64,000 nt of DNA from Acanthosepion esculentum (GCA_964036315.1 OZ038500.1:62254102-62318101); one strand, 5' to 3'. Positions 13,226-24,589 are shown, counted from the stretch's first letter. Notes: generated by a model not told the origin, from the letters alone. Numbers and translations: made by a program.

Positions 13226-13534
13226 GTAAGAATTTTATTTTTGTAACAAGTATTTATAAAAGAAAAGTAAAAATGTTTTTAGTTTTGTTTTTTGTTTTTT
13301 TTAAATAAGTAACTTACTTAGGCAGAGCATTCTTGAGAATGTTATCAAATCTTGCCAAAATATAAATCTCCACCCCAGATTTTTTTAAATATCTCCATTC
13401 CCGAAAGAAATACTCTTCCCCCAATTTCCTTTCTTAAATTTTTTTTTTTTCTTATAAATTAACATGTTTACTTTTTTTTATAAATACCATCAGAGGACAA
13501 AACATTTTGGCAAAGTTTTCCTTTTGTCTTTATT

Positions 13535-13576
<42 letters not shown>

Positions 13577-13671
13577 AAAAAGAGAGAAACCGCAAACGTT
13601 TTTGATTATAATGTGGATTTGTTTTAGTGTATATATTTTATTCTTCATATTGCAGAAATATGAAGAATAAA

Positions 13672-13722
<51 letters not shown>

Positions 13723-13734
13723 TATTTAAATATT

Positions 13735-13812
13735 ATAACATAAATATGTTATAAAATCACTACAAAAATAGCCATTTTGTTTCAACACTTCTAGTGGCTT
13801 ATCAAGTGATGA
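13735..13812 (-). ncRNA. Hammerhead-like core, half copy of foldback family
   Basis: On the minus strand, ATCAC pairs with GTGAT (helix I). It is followed by TTGATAA, a possible helix II (CACT with AGTG), GAAAC, and a candidate helix III closing on TTTTTGTA. The same unit occurs as an inverted pair at 49931-50120. Core positions 3 and 8 are T and A instead of C and G. Confidence 0.45.
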
Positions 13813-13922
13813 TATATATATATATATTTTGAACAATAAAAAATATATTAAAAAATTAAAATCTTCAGACACACTGGGTTGTATATTAATATTCCTTCGT
13901 TTTTATTATTATTTCATTTAGA

Positions 13923-13965
13923 TTCCTCGACTAGTTTCAGCCAACATGGCCATCATCAAGAGAAA
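13923..13965 (-). ncRNA. Hammerhead-like motif downstream of PLE-B
   Basis: On the minus strand TTTCTC (13960-13965) can pair with GAGGAA (13923-13928) as helix I. TTGATGA (13953-13959), helix II GGCC/GGCT, GAAAC (GTTTC at 13934-13938 on plus) and the cleavage-type triplet GTC (13929-13931) follow in order, with a two-base helix III loop. It lies 3' of the PLE at 14410-15770 in the same orientation, as expected for a PLE terminal ribozyme. Core position 3 is T instead of C and there is one unpaired T before helix II. Confidence 0.5.
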
Positions 13966-14409
13966 AATAATTTTCTGCTTGTTGGTAGCAGTGAACTACA
14001 GAAATTAATGTCTTGATGGAGAAAATGAACTTTTGTCTGTAGTTTTCATTTGCTTTCTAATTTTTTATCATGACTTTTGGTCAGTCCTTGTTTTGGTCAA
14101 ACAGTCTCTTAAGTTGTTATTTGAGATAAGAGCTGGATGGATTTATGCTGCTCTGAATTCCCTTGGTCATTTTGATAGATTTATTGGTTCCTGGAAAGGG
14201 GATGTGTCTCTGTTAAGTATGTGTGTGTTATTTCGTTCTTAGGGAGTGAGTGAGTATGATGTGTGTAAGCATGTATATTACTATGGGTGTGTGTTGTCAT
14301 TTGGTTGTGAGTGAATATGATGTGTGTAAGTGTGTATATACGTGTGGGTGTGTGTATAAGTGTGAGTGCTCAACCCCTCTGTAAACATGTCTGTCTTGTG
14401 TGGGTGAGA
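13966..14409 (-). other. Probable PLE-B 3' untranslated region
   Basis: Lies between the end of PLE-B coding similarity and the hammerhead-like motif. It contains GT-rich simple sequence (14220-14360) and no other feature. Confidence 0.45.
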
Positions 14410-15770
14410 AATGTGGGTAGGTTTTGATTTGTAGTATTATATATTAATACTATCTATGTTGTTAAATTTATGGTTAAGCCCAGCTGGATAATGCATTTTT
14501 AAACGTTGTATCTACTTATTTTCATGGAACTCTAAAATCTTTCTAATGTTATCTGCTCTGGACTTTTCTATTCTCTCAATTATAGTGAATTTGGCATGGG
14601 TTTTAAAATCGTGTTTTTCTAGGCAGAAATGTTGTTCTACAGGTAATAATCTTTCATGAGGAGTCGACTTAATGCGATAATTATTAATTCTGTAGTGAAA
14701 GGGCCATTCAGATTTTACTACATATCGTTTCTGGCATAGTGTGCATTCTAGGAGGTAAATTATGTTATGACTTCTACAGTTAGAGTCGTGATAGATTTTG
14801 AAAGTAGATTTAGTGACTGAGCTAGTGAATGAATTCGTGTCTAATGTGGTTGCAGCATAAGCTTCTTGTGTTGTTATATGGTTAGGAAAATCCTGTTGTT
14901 TATTGTTGTTGGTTTATTACGGATTACCTTGTCCCCTGAAATGTGGTTGCTACTTATGATTTCTTTTAGGTTCTTAGGTCTAAGATATGATAGAAGACCG
15001 GGTTCCTCAAACAATATTTTTAGGTCTGGTTTGAGATGTAGTATTTCCCAGTGACTTTTGATTGTTTGGGTTAGTGGAGGTAGAGTGGGGTTGAAAGTAG
15101 TTACTAGAGGGATGCGGCTGGGTTTATTTTTAATCTTGTATATTAGGGTGTCTTCTCTAGGTGTGGAAATTGCTTTATTTATTTGTTCCCTGATTAGGTG
15201 TTGTTTATAGCCCCATGTTGTCAATTGATGCTCCAGATTTTCAATGTGTTTATTTAGTTCTTCATTGTTGGAACATATCCTTCTGATTCTAAGTGCTTGT
15301 GAATAGGGAAGGTTCTCTTTGAGGTGTTTAGGGTGGGAAGACTTAAGGTGTAGATAGTTGTGGGTGTCGGTGATTTTAGTGTGTATTATCATTTGTAGTT
15401 TCCTGTTTTCATCTATGTAAATGCAGGTGTCTAAAAATGTTACCGATCTTGTGGATTTTTCATAGTCAAACTTAATTGAGTCATAGACTGTGTTTAGGGT
15501 CATGAGGAATTGGATAAGTTTATCATCACTGCCCATGTATACAAAGAATATATCATCGATATATCTTGCATGGAATACGCAGTCGCTACCGAGGAGGGGA
15601 TAGATATGGGTCTCCTCAAATTTTCCCAATAATATTGTAGCATATGATGGAGCTGCAATGGTGCCCATGACACAGCCTCTTACTTGCAGGTAGTGTGCTC
15701 CATTGAAGTTGAAAAATCTATCACAAAGTGGGAAAAATGTTTCATCCTTTAGGACTTCACTGGACTAAAG
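14410..15770 (-). pseudogene. Penelope-like element (lineage B): RT + GIY-YIG, frameshifted
   Basis: The main open frame (15668-14874, 264 codons) starts inside the RT with MGTIAAPSYA and has the catalytic box RYIDDIFFVY at residues 35-44, then FLDTCIY and an HPKHLK block. The frame is open upstream to about 15755 (FFNFNGAHYLQVRGCVMGT), so the ATG is internal and the copy is 5'-truncated. A frameshift at about 14875 moves the protein to another frame. That frame encodes SNCRSHNIIYLLECTLC, then a degenerate GIY-YIG block (KRYVVKS where YVGxT is usual) and an HFCLEKHDF block, then reads through a TAG to MHYPAGLN. The GIY-YIG core residues are thus partly lost. PLE proteins copy RNA into DNA at a nick made by the GIY-YIG nuclease; this copy cannot. 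No homing target is visible. Confidence 0.9.
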
Positions 15771-15832
15771 TGGTATTTACATTGATGTGATTACACATGT
15801 ACATGGAGAGAGGACATTGAATGTGTTTTGGT

Positions 15833-16372
15833 AGTCTAGCCGATTTCATTTAGTTTCTTTTTCTTTTTTAGGCATTTTTTGTTTCTAGGTTATTACAACA
15901 TTTCAGAGATCTTTTGTCATCACAATGTGGGATATTTAATAATGAAAGTGATAAAAATATAAGCAAAAAGAGAAACTAAATGAAATTGGCTAGACTGTAT
16001 ACCCAAAGAACATATTTAAAAAAAAAAAAATCAGAGTGGAAATATTTTTTGTGTAATAGGTTTTGTCCTTTATGATTTCATAGGAGTAAATGTGCTTACT
16101 TATGCCAATGAAGGAGAGAAGATGCTGAAAATTTTAATTTATTTTTTTAAAGAGTATGTGTATATCATCCCATCAATTTCACTTAGTTATTTTTTCTATG
16201 TTTTAATCGTTAGATCATCCATACTAAATTTACATCCAAGTTCTTATAAAATGTCACCTGTTTTGGCAGTTCTTCTATTATCTCAATGAAGACATTTAAT
16301 AATAAAAGTGATAAAAACAAACAAAAAGAAACTAAATAAAATCGGCTGGACTATTTAATAATTTACCCAAAC
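15833..16372. repeat. Inverted-repeat element and partial duplicate
   Basis: AGTCTAGCCGATTTCATTTA at 15833 is repeated in inverse at about 15974-15997 (AAATGAAATTGGCTAGACT), enclosing about 165 bp. The right half (TTTAATAATGAAAGTGATAA onward) recurs at about 16290-16372. The intervening 16035-16150 is homologous to the reverse complement of about 16390-16510, including AATGAAGGAGAG and TTTTGTCCTTTA. The group is a nested set of inverted duplications next to PLE-B. No coding function is supported. Confidence 0.7.
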
Positions 16373-16559
16373 ATTTTTTTTTTTTTTTTTAAATTAAAAA
16401 GAAAATTATATTTAAAATTTCAGCATCCACTCTCCTTCATGCACATGTGTAATTGCATTAACATAAATGTCACTTTAATTTGATTAGGTCCTAAAGGACA
16501 AAATGCATTATATGAAAATTTTTTCACCATTTGTCAGATTTTCTTGAAATTGATATATA

Positions 16560-17204
16560 AAAATGAGATGAGGTATTATGTACAGTATTTACATTGTCGC
16601 CATATTTGTCACAACGTTTCGGCCGTTGGACACTTCGGCCTTCTTCAGGTGGTTGGAATTTCAAACTGAACCCTTTATTTCGATCACTGGGGTAGACTGT
16701 TCTAGTTCCACATGCCATGTTTGTCTCCTGCTAATTTTCCCTCTGAAAGTTCTCCACTGCCTTAACCGGGTATTGAACTCACACTCTTTGGGTCTGTCAC
16801 TGGATCTAACCAACACCTTTATCCACTGTGCCATGTGTCCTTGAGGACATCTGGGTATGAATTTCTGGGTATTATAAACCTAATGTTTTCAGCATCATTT
16901 TTTACCAGTGCTCATATTGCAATTTTTGCTGTTATCATTGCATGTTTTTACCAGAGCTCATATTGCAACTTTGTTATCATTGCTTTTCTCTGGCACTCCT
17001 TATTACTGGTTCCCATATTGTATTTATTTCTATGTTTGGTCGACTCAGGAGATTTTTGTGGCCTAGCATATGTGCTGATTCCTTAAGTTTACGAATTTTC
17101 CAATGGTGTTCCCTGTCTATGATCTCAACATGATCCCACAGGGGACGGTGATCACCCTTCTCTCTCCATATAGACAGGGAATTAGCATTAACTGACATCC
17201 ATCA
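16560..17204 (-). pseudogene. PLE-A 3' half: GIY-YIG C-terminus, tRNA-like block, 3' end
   Basis: Reading on the minus strand, 17198-16977 encodes the same C-terminus as the copy at 9144-9350 (WREKGDHRPLWDHVEIID, then HMLGHKNLLSRP, ending SAREKQ). It is followed by repeated TTGCAATATGAGC-type motifs and a tRNA-like block (A box at 16823-16833, B box at 16768-16780 on plus). A hammerhead-like core comes last: CTGAAGA at 16648-16642, GGCCG/CGGCC stem, GAAACG. Everything 5' of the last 74 codons is missing, so it is a dead 5'-truncated insertion. It abuts, head to head, another PLE-A end on the plus strand at 17205-17310. Confidence 0.88.
16595..16660 (-). ncRNA. Hammerhead-like core, PLE-A 3' end
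   Basis: CTGAAGA (16648-16642), then A, then the stem GGCCG/CGGCC (loop AAGTGTCCAA), then GAAACG. Both conserved boxes are intact here, unlike the 9680 copy. An unpaired A between the first box and helix II departs from the hammerhead consensus; helices I and III are not resolved. Confidence 0.5.
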
Positions 17205-17310
17205 AACATGGCACGTGGAACTAGAACAGTCTACCCCAGTGATTGAAATAATAATTCCAACCACCTGAAGAAGGCCGGAGCGTACAACGGCCGACTAATG
17301 TAAATACTGT
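17205..17310 (+). mobile_element. PLE-A terminal fragment, inverted to its neighbour
   Basis: Shares CATCAAACATGGCACGTGG and the CTGAAGA core (17265-17271) with the other PLE-A 3' ends. The helix II arms GGCCG/CGGCC remain, but the GAAA box has decayed to GACT. Its orientation opposes the adjacent PLE-A copy, the inverted-end arrangement often seen in PLE insertions. Confidence 0.75.
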
Positions 17311-17333
17311 ATAAAAAAAGTTGATATATCATT

Positions 17334-17336
<3 letters not shown>

Positions 17337-17389
<53 letters not shown>
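17337..17389. repeat. (TA)n tract
   Basis: Pure TA dinucleotide run immediately upstream of the truncated PLE-C. Confidence 0.97.
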
Positions 17390-17393
17390 CATA

Positions 17394-17642
17394 ATGAGAA
17401 GCCACGAATACTTTCTTGATATGTATATAATATGGATAAAACAACTGAAAAAACTATCCATACGTCAAAACAATCCTTATTCCCCCATAGCTGAACACTT
17501 TAATCAATCAAGACACTCATTAGACAACTGTAAATGTTTATTGATAGATTCAGGTTTTAGTTCAACATACACACGAAGAAAAAAAGAGAAATACTGGATT
17601 TTAAAATTAGACACATATAAACTAGGGTTAAACAAAGACTAG
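17394..17642 (+). pseudogene. Penelope-like element (lineage C): C-terminal fragment
   Basis: An open frame with SPIAEHFNQSRHSLDNCKCL and SSTYTRRKKEKYWILKLDTY, ending GLNKD, matches the end of the GIY-YIG nuclease region of PLE proteins (the AEHFN-xx-HS and KYWILKLxT blocks). The 5' part, with RT and the GIY-YIG tyrosines, is missing: the sequence starts straight out of the (TA)n tract, consistent with 5' truncation at insertion. A hammerhead-like motif follows at 17813-17842 in the same orientation. It differs in sequence from lineages A and B. Confidence 0.82.
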
Positions 17643-17812
17643 GGTATTTTAAATCTGTATAAATATTTCAATAGTTAAAAAATTTCTTTAGATATAGTTA
17701 AAAAACCTTTTTAAACAATGTCTAAAATACTATCATTACATTTATGTTAGAAATATTCAAACACAGACGCTACTTGTAAACAAACTTTCGAACATAGTTA
17801 TTTAATTAATTT

Positions 17813-17842
17813 CTGAGGAAGGACCGAGGCGGTCTGAAATAT
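17813..17842 (+). ncRNA. Hammerhead-like core, PLE-C 3' end
   Basis: CTGAGGA (17813-17819), helix II made of GACC and GGTC, one more A-T pair across a single-base bulge, and GAAA at 17836-17839. The N7 position is G instead of A, showing a second version of the CTGANGA box. No convincing helix III or cleavage triplet was found in this copy. It is followed by a second (TA)n tract at about 17930-17970. Confidence 0.5.
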
Positions 17843-17921
17843 CAAATATATAAAAACATATAAATAAATACTTTCACAAAAAACACCCAATTTTTTTTCT
17901 TTTAATTTGCAACTTTTCAGT

Positions 17922-17974
<53 letters not shown>

Positions 17975-18081
17975 GTGTTGCTGAAAAGCTCTTGGCGCAA
18001 CCCACTTCCCTAAATCTGACCACATATCAAAACTTATTTTGTAGGGTTTTTGGTTGGAGTTGAGAACTTTTCAGCACCTCC
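17975..18081. mobile_element. MITE, GGTGCTGAAAAGTTC family
   Basis: Ends GTTGCTGAAAAGCTCTTGGC and, inverted, GGTGCTGAAAAGTTCTCAAC. Interior block ACCCACTTCCCTAAATCTGA is shared with the copies at 19742 and 20281. About 107 bp, no coding capacity, inserted beside a (TA)n tract. Confidence 0.8.
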
Positions 18082-18442
18082 ACATATATGGGCACTCATA
18101 CTGTGTTAGATTAATAAATTTGTAGCTAAATTTTTATCTGAAATTTTCACTGTATAATGTTTGATCTTTATGACTAATATCCATCACTGACTTAAGTGCA
18201 TTGACAAAGAAGGAGATTATATTGAAAGAAAATAAAGGAATCAATATTTGTTGTGTAAAATAAATCATTTTTTCTAATCACTCTGCTATAGATTTATATA
18301 CAAATATTATATATCTCCTATACATATATTATATATATTTACAAATATGTGTTTAGTTTGGCACAAGGCCAGGTGAAGGTAACAGGAAGATTGTATTGTA
18401 CCAATCTTTTAGATTGGGTGAACCTACTTACCTTGATAAGCA
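18082..18442. other. Unassigned AT-rich DNA
   Basis: No feature recognised. A phrase TTTGGCACAAGGCCAG near 18357-18372 resembles one found in cephalopod SINE tails, but no head is present. Confidence 0.4.
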
Positions 18443-18717
18443 GCATTTGAAATTCTATATTTTTACTTTGACTTGCCCCAACTACTGATGCCAGTGAGGA
18501 ATGCAACCATCACAGCTACAAGGTAGACTGATATGCATTATGAGAATGAAGGCTTCAGTGAGCTCCAGATTTTATTTCAAATGGTTCCAATCCCAAATAT
18601 TTTTTTCATGATTTTTCTGAACAGTCTGAAGAATATCCAACTGAAAATCTCTTTCAAGATGTTTCAAGTAATCTGAAACATGATGTCTCCACTGACACCA
18701 TGTGATGTTTGCATGTT
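18443..18717. repeat. Direct duplication, copy 1
   Basis: About 275 bp nearly identical to 21301-21577, about 2.86 kb apart in the same orientation. Shared landmarks are CTTGCCCCAACTACTGATGC and TGATGTCTCCACTGACACC. No gene is recognised in it. Confidence 0.9.
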
Positions 18718-19741
18718 ACTGGATGGTGAGAATGTTTTAAATTGACCGCACTTTTTGTAGAAAAAGCCTTCTTTTCCTCATAGTGTCATCCTCTGGAGCA
18801 CATTTATTGCATCTCTGAAAAATATTTTTGTATACTTTCCAAAATTTCCCCTTCTATAGCATTGTCATACATCCAACCTGTGAGTGCTTTTCCTGTAGTA
18901 GAAGGATAAAATTTAGTTCCAACCATTTAAATTTCAGGATAGTATAAATATTATTCGATATATAAAAGATATTATCCCGTGAACCATGTATTGATCATTA
19001 AAGACTGCTTTAATCCTGTAGAATTTGTTTAGAAATACACCAAACCTATAAAAAAAAATTTAGAAAATTTGATGTCTTTATATTCAAAATTTTATGAACT
19101 TTTATAAAATTTATTTAAAATCATTTGTTCAGCCCCAATGTCAGTGAAAAATCACAAAAATGTTTATTTAGGACGAGTCATTGAATTACAGATGATTTTG
19201 AAAGATGTAAATTTATGAGTGTGCTTACAAAAATATACATTTTATTTTTATCAATTCACCCCAAGGAAGGCAATAATACCACTAAAATGCAAGGGTTACT
19301 GGGCATAAAAGAGAATGAAAAAGATTTTAGAAAAAAAATCAGAAATCCAATATTAAGCAGGAAACTTTAAACATCTAGTCCTGTTCAAAAGGCTGGGGAG
19401 CAGTGTGAACCAGTCTCATCTGGGAAGTGTGTGAACGTTCTCTTTCTTTTGCTATTCTAGTAGAAATAACATACTTTACACTTTGTGCTGTAACTTTTTT
19501 TTACCTAACAGATATGGATTGACAACTTGCACCATTAAAAATCCCATAAAATTTTCTATGATTTATCTAAATTTTTTCTAACATGATGAAAAAATTAATA
19601 GGATCAAATTATTAAATCTTTGCTTTAACTTGGGCTTTAAGTTTGATATTAACATTAAATTCAAGCTTTACCTTGGGGTTAAAGTTTAATATTAACATTA
19701 AATTCAAGCTTTAATACTTTTATCTGCTTTGAACCATTTAC
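18718..19741. other. Unassigned AT-rich DNA
   Basis: No supported feature. A short tandem duplication (GCTTTAACTTGGGCTTTAAG-like, then AATATTAACATTAAATTCAAGC twice) lies at about 19620-19710. Confidence 0.6.
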
Positions 19742-19844
19742 AAGGGGGTGGGGGGGGTAAAAAGTTCTTGGCTAGACCCACTTCTCAAAATCCAGCCAAA
19801 TGACTAAATATACATTCAGGCCAAGAACTTTTCAGAGCTCCCTT
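19742..19844. mobile_element. MITE, GGTGCTGAAAAGTTC family (diverged)
   Basis: CAAGGGGG...AAAAAGTTCTTGGC on the left and GCCAAGAACTTTTCAGAGCT on the right form the inverted ends. Interior CCCACTTCTCAAAATCCAGC matches the other copies. The left end carries a G-rich expansion. Confidence 0.75.
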
Positions 19845-20280
19845 GTATTAATTACTAAAAAATCATTAGCATTTACAAGCCTGCTTAACAAGCAAACCAC
19901 CGAACCCTTTATCCTGGTTTTAAAGTTTTAATACGCTTATAAAATCCAAGCTTTACTTTTAGGTTTCAGTATTGGCCTTTGGTTAAAATCAGTTATTAAA
20001 ACTTGTATGTAATGTATTTTTTTAATTTTGTAATCAATCCTACAATTACCTAGCATGAGTCTTTCAAAAGATACTTTTTTTTCATTTTTGTTTAATTTAA
20101 AATATGAGTGTGTGTGCTTTTCTTTTGTAATTACAATCTTCTTCATTAACCCTCTTTGATTAATGACCTTTTCATTACAACGGCAGTAACCACTTTCTCT
20201 CACAAAGAATTTTCAGTTTTTCTGGTTCTAATACTCTGCTGGAATTTCTGCATTTAAAACCAGTCTATTCCATACCAATA

Positions 20281-20392
20281 TGGTGGGGTGCTGAAAAGTT
20301 CTCAGCCCTGCCCACTTCCCAAAATCTGATCAAATGTTAGAATTGTTTCGGGAATACATTCATGATTAGGACAAGGACTTTTCAGCACCTCC
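20281..20392. mobile_element. MITE, GGTGCTGAAAAGTTC family
   Basis: Best-preserved member: GGTGCTGAAAAGTTCTCAGC at the left end and GGACTTTTCAGCACCTCC at the right, enclosing CCCACTTCCCAAAATCTGAT. No coding capacity. Related copies are at 17975, 19742, 31728 (partial) and 63966 (cut by the window end). Confidence 0.82.
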
Positions 20393-20574
20393 TCATACAT
20401 TATATATCTACCGCATCACTTCTTATTAATGAGATTCCATTGTTATGGAAACAGATGACATTAGTTAATACCATTAATCAAATATGCCTTATGCTACCAT
20501 AACAATGGAATATCTTATTAGTAAGTACGGAAATCAGGTTACTAATATATTGCTTTTAATTTCTTTTGTTTTCT

Positions 20575-21100
20575 GTTTGCTTTCTTTGGCTATTTTCACT
20601 TTTAATGATTTCAAGAACAGATTTCTTTTTTTATGCAACAATAGAGTTAATTGTAGAGATAAAACTCTGAGATTACTCATGCAGAAAATAAAACCAATAC
20701 AAATTAGAAATTAAATATTGCCATCATTTTTTGACAATCATGGTAAACTAATATATAGTAATATGTAAAGGTTTTTCATTAGCATTCTTTGGATATTTTT
20801 ACCTTTAATAGTTTAAAAGCAGAATTGTTTTTTATATGCGACAATCAAGTTAATTGCAAAATCCTAGGTTACTCATGTTGAAAATATCACCAATGCAAAT
20901 AAAAAAAATTAATTTTATTTTTTTGTTTAATTTTATTATGGAAGCTTTCTTTGAATATTTTTATTTTTATTTTTAATGATTTCAAAAGCAGAAATCTTCC
21001 TTGCGTACATGCAACAAGCGAGTTAATTGTAGAGATAAAAATCCTAGATACCAAAAATATAACCAATACGACCAATTAAGTACTGCTTCCATTTTTTTGT
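20575..21100. repeat. Three diverged tandem repeats (about 200 bp unit)
   Basis: Three successive blocks share TTCTTTGGxTATTTT, TTAATGATTTCAAxAxCAGA, GAGTTAATTGTAGAG and ACCAATACxAAT. They begin near 20577, 20780 and 20940. They are strongly diverged and contain no gene I recognise. Confidence 0.65.
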
Positions 21101-21300
21101 TGTTGTTGTTGTTTACAAGTATAGGTAAACTAATACTTTCATACAATCCATCGTTCTTCAAATTGTTCTTTGGTAAATATAATCTATTGGAGTTTATATC
21201 TTTTTTTAAGTAGTTTTATAACTTTTTTAAATTGACCCATTAATGCAAATTAGTATTAATTTAAAAAATAAAAATCTAATATTAATTATAGGTTTAAATG

Positions 21301-21577
21301 GCATTTGGAATCCTAAATTTTTACTTTGACTTGCCCCAACTACTGATGCCAGTGGGGAATGCAACCATCACAGCTATAAGGTAGAGTGATATGCATTATG
21401 AGAATGAAGGCTTCAGCGAGCTCCAGGTTTTGATTTTAAATGGTTCCAATCCCAAATATTTTTTTTGCAATTTTTCTGAACAATCTGCAGAATATCCAAT
21501 TTTGAAAATCTTACTCAAGATGTTTCAAGTAATCTGGAACATGATGTCTCCACTGACACCAAGTGATGTTTGCATAT
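21301..21577. repeat. Direct duplication, copy 2
   Basis: Second copy of the block at 18443-18717, same orientation, differing by scattered substitutions. Confidence 0.9.
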
Positions 21578-21846
21578 TAATCCTCACTATCTCAAAAATG
21601 ATTTAATTCAATTAATTTTTTTTAGTGACAAATTAAAAAAAAAACATAAAAAAGGTTATTTCAGATAACTGAATTCTTTCTGTTTTACTTTTGAACTAGC
21701 TATAAACCTGGCAAGCAATACCCGAGTATTGAATCAAACTGTGCTTGCGAAAAGCTGTCATTAGCCACCTTTTAAATGTCAGAAAAATAAATAAAAATAA
21801 AAAATAAATTTTAAATAAAAGAAAAAAAAATTAATTGCAAATATTA

Positions 21847-22017
21847 TCAAAAGTGAAGATGATGAGACAAACTGGAATATTTATTAATGACATATTTCGC
21901 CAAGAACATCTCTTTGGCTTCCTCATTTCTAACCTGAGGAAGCCAAAAAGAGCAGACGCTCTCAGCAAACTCATTGTTAATAAATTTTCTCCTTTGTCTC
22001 GTCATCTTCACTTTTGT
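21847..22017. mobile_element. Foldback element with hammerhead-like cores
   Basis: Nearly full-length inverted repeat: AGTGAAGATGATGAGACAAA at the left pairs with TTTGTCTCGTCATCTTCACT at the right. In the left arm (minus strand) ATGAGGA (21926-21920) is followed by one A, the perfect stem GCCAA/TTGGC, GAAA (21898-21895) and then TATGTC, which offers a GTC cleavage triplet. In the right arm (plus) CTGAGGA is intact at 21934-21940, but the rest of the core has decayed. Each arm thus keeps a different part of the motif. Confidence 0.65.
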
Positions 22018-22106
22018 TTCAGATACTATTATACATCCTACAAACACAAATACCAAGAAAACTTGATAAAAAGCATCAAATATATACTAAACAGCACAGA
22101 CACTTT

Positions 22107-22215
22107 GACAGAGTGCAATGGTTAGCAAGCTTGTCTCACTAGATCAATTATGATTGAATGGTGAGGTCGATCCTCATTGGGTACCCCATACATTCAACCT
22201 TGTGCTACATCTGTT
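22107..22215 (+). mobile_element. tRNA-derived SINE fragment (family 2)
   Basis: GCAATGGTTAGCAAGCTTGTC gives an A-box region and GAGGTCGATCC a B box, followed by CTTGTGCTACATCTGTTAAA. The same unit is at 41640-41750. Only the head and the start of the body are recognisable. Confidence 0.7.
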
Positions 22216-22824
22216 AAATAATAGTTTAGCAGACTATAATTTTTAAGGGGAACTTCCTGAGGTTGACCTTTGAGGTCAGATGGAAGACAAAACAAGGAAG
22301 TCGATTTTGATTGGCTGAGCCAGCATGAGAACACCAGATAGAGAATGGGTTTTCAGAGAGTCAAGTTTTAACCGTCAATGTAGACGTGTTTTCTTTCATG
22401 TCTGAAACGGCTCCCCCGTAAAGGGAGAGCAAACCCACTAGATAAATAGAAACGTATATGTCAATGTTAATAAATTAATTAAGTTAAAATTCCCTGTGTT
22501 GAAATTCTCTTATCTCTGGACTCAAAACAACTAGTGATCACCGGCCAAGAGAGAAGAATGCAACTTTATTATCAAGTGATCACCATTGCCTCAAGACCAC
22601 CCCCACCCAGGGGCTATGCAACATAACGTATGCTCAGAAAAAAAAATCACCAGATTCCAAACAGCAACAAAAAGTTGAAGTCCTATAATCCACACACCTG
22701 TTGGAAAACCATTGCTGATGATTTGTTCCTGTGATGAGTAAATTAATGGATCTGTTCAGTTATTTGGAATATTTAGTGGAATTTTATCAGCATTTTATCA
22801 TCTGTCTGTATTTCTGAGTTGAGG
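22216..22824. other. Unassigned DNA
   Basis: No supported feature; includes a moderately G+C-richer patch near 22540-22640. Confidence 0.5.
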
Positions 22825-23870
22825 TATTGTAACTATTTACATTGTTCAAACTGTTGTCCTTATCTTTATTGCCATATTCATGACTTTTTAGCCATTGTAT
22901 GCTCTGGACCTCTTTAAGTGATATAAATTGGAATCTACACCAGAAATAAAAGGTTCAGTTTGAAATTCCGACGTATATCATCTGAAGAAGGCCAGAACAT
23001 ACAGTGGCTAAAACATTGTGAATAAAACAATAAAAATGAGGATAACAGTCGGAACAATGTAAATAGTGTAAATGAGCATTTTATTACTGCTACCTGTGGA
23101 CATGTTCATTTATGTGCAGATTTAGAAACATCTATGTGAGAAAACAAAAAACAAATAGGTGAATTATACACTTGAGGAAAGCTGAAGAACACACTGGCCC
23201 AAAATGCACTGAGAATAAAAAAAATAACAAGGATGAGAATGATAATTTAGAATGACAGTTATAAACCCAACAACTCTTGTAATTTTTGCATTTTTACTCA
23301 AGACTCATAAAGAAGTGGTGATGCATCATTTCTTAACTGTCAAAGTCTGAAACAATTCTTTTCAATTTCTGTTTGAATGTCTGCGATGAGAAGTTATTAT
23401 TTACATTATTTATATGTGGACTATTATCCTCATATTTGTTGTTATTATTACAATATTTCAGTCGTTGTGCTCTCTGACCTTCATCAGGTGCATGTTGATC
23501 TGGGTAACCTTCAGGGAATTTCAAAATAAATCCTTTTATTTAATCTACAGGATATATTGTTCTCATTCTGTTGTCTTTGATGAAACATGATCAACAGAAT
23601 GAGCTGTTATGCCTCCTGACCTTTTTCAGGTATCAGTCAATCCAGGTGACCGTCAAACAATTTCAAACTGAACCATTTATTTAACCTACAGGATTAAATT
23701 CAGCAGAAATAGGACATGTAATATCTGGGTGGTACTGATTAAGAACAATACAAGATATCCCTAAACAAACAGTGGAACAAGAACAATCTATCCCATAGAT
23801 TAAATAATGGGTTCAGTTTGAAACTACCTGAAGGTTACCTGGATCAACAGATGCTTGAAGAGAGCACAAC
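22825..23870. mobile_element. Cluster of PLE-A-like terminal fragments
   Basis: At 22825-22930 (minus) and 22940-23075 (plus) two PLE-A ends face each other. The plus copy has CTGAAGA (22982-22988), helix II GGCCA/TGGCT and AAAACATT. Relative to GGCCG/CGGCC the outer pair changed from G-C to A-T, a compensatory change. Further diverged ends follow at about 23155-23240 (plus) and 23430-23530 (minus). The latter has CTGATGA (23487-23481), a GGTC/GACT stem and GAAATATT. More partial repeats run to about 23870. No coding part remains. Confidence 0.65.
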
Positions 23871-24559
23871 ACCATTACTCTGAATGGCAATGCATTCTAA
23901 TCTTCATGGCTCAGACCCACCATGCTGTGCACATTGAAGCAAACCACCGTCATTCCCTTCATATTCCATTGGTGAGATGTAATTTCTACTCGAACAGCTT
24001 CTTCCCATGAATCACTATTTTGTGGAACTGACTCCCAAGGGAATACTTCCCCAAACTGTTCAAATCTAAGATTAACTGTAATCTTCCCCACATATTCATA
24101 AACCCTCTGTAGCCTTCTACCTCGAGTGGCACTTAGAACTCATACAGAGTAAACATTATTGTTAAAAAAAAACTCATCAGAAAATCATACAGAAATTACA
24201 GAGTTGTTTCCCTTTGAATTGTCTGCACATTTTCTCCATGAGTAACAATAATACTTAAGCTCAAAGATAGTTTTAACAAATTATATAAATATGAAGTTAC
24301 TTGATAACTTGTTAAAAGGTGGAATTTCATTATTTTTCTATATTTTTTTTTCACAATCTTCAGCACATTTGTTTTTTTTTTCTTGTTTTCACCATTTCTT
24401 TCTGCTATTTATTTCCATTTGTTATTTTTTTTATTTAGGTCCCTCAGCACTGAGCCAGTGGTAAACTACCACAGCTCCACCTACAGTCATTTACCAGCAA
24501 GATGAAGAGAAAGGGGAGAGAACTGCTGCCTACCACCATAAGCTTTGTATGTAACAACC
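23871..24559. other. Unassigned DNA
   Basis: No gene supported. A short segment ending at the poly(A) run (about 24440-24559, starting GTCCCTCAGCACTGAGCC) could be a retroposed sequence with an A tail, but I cannot name a source. Confidence 0.4.
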
Positions 24560-24589
24560 AAAAAAAAAAAAAAAAAAAAAAAAAAATGA
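24560..24589. repeat. Poly(A) run
   Basis: About 28 consecutive A residues, compatible with the tail of a plus-strand retroposon. Confidence 0.95.

Larger units (their letters stand above)
12735..13830. repeat. Cluster of long (TA)n tracts
   Basis: A (CT)n run passes into a (TA)n tract to about 12820. Further (TA)n tracts lie at about 13045-13096, 13543-13574, 13675-13718 and 13812-13825. Between them are short inserts with hammerhead-like cores (13165-13225 and 13735-13812, both minus) and a G-rich GGGGTGGGGTGGGGTG at about 13097-13112. A second partial core (ATCAGAGGACAAAACAT) lies near 13488-13504 on the plus strand. Confidence 0.9.
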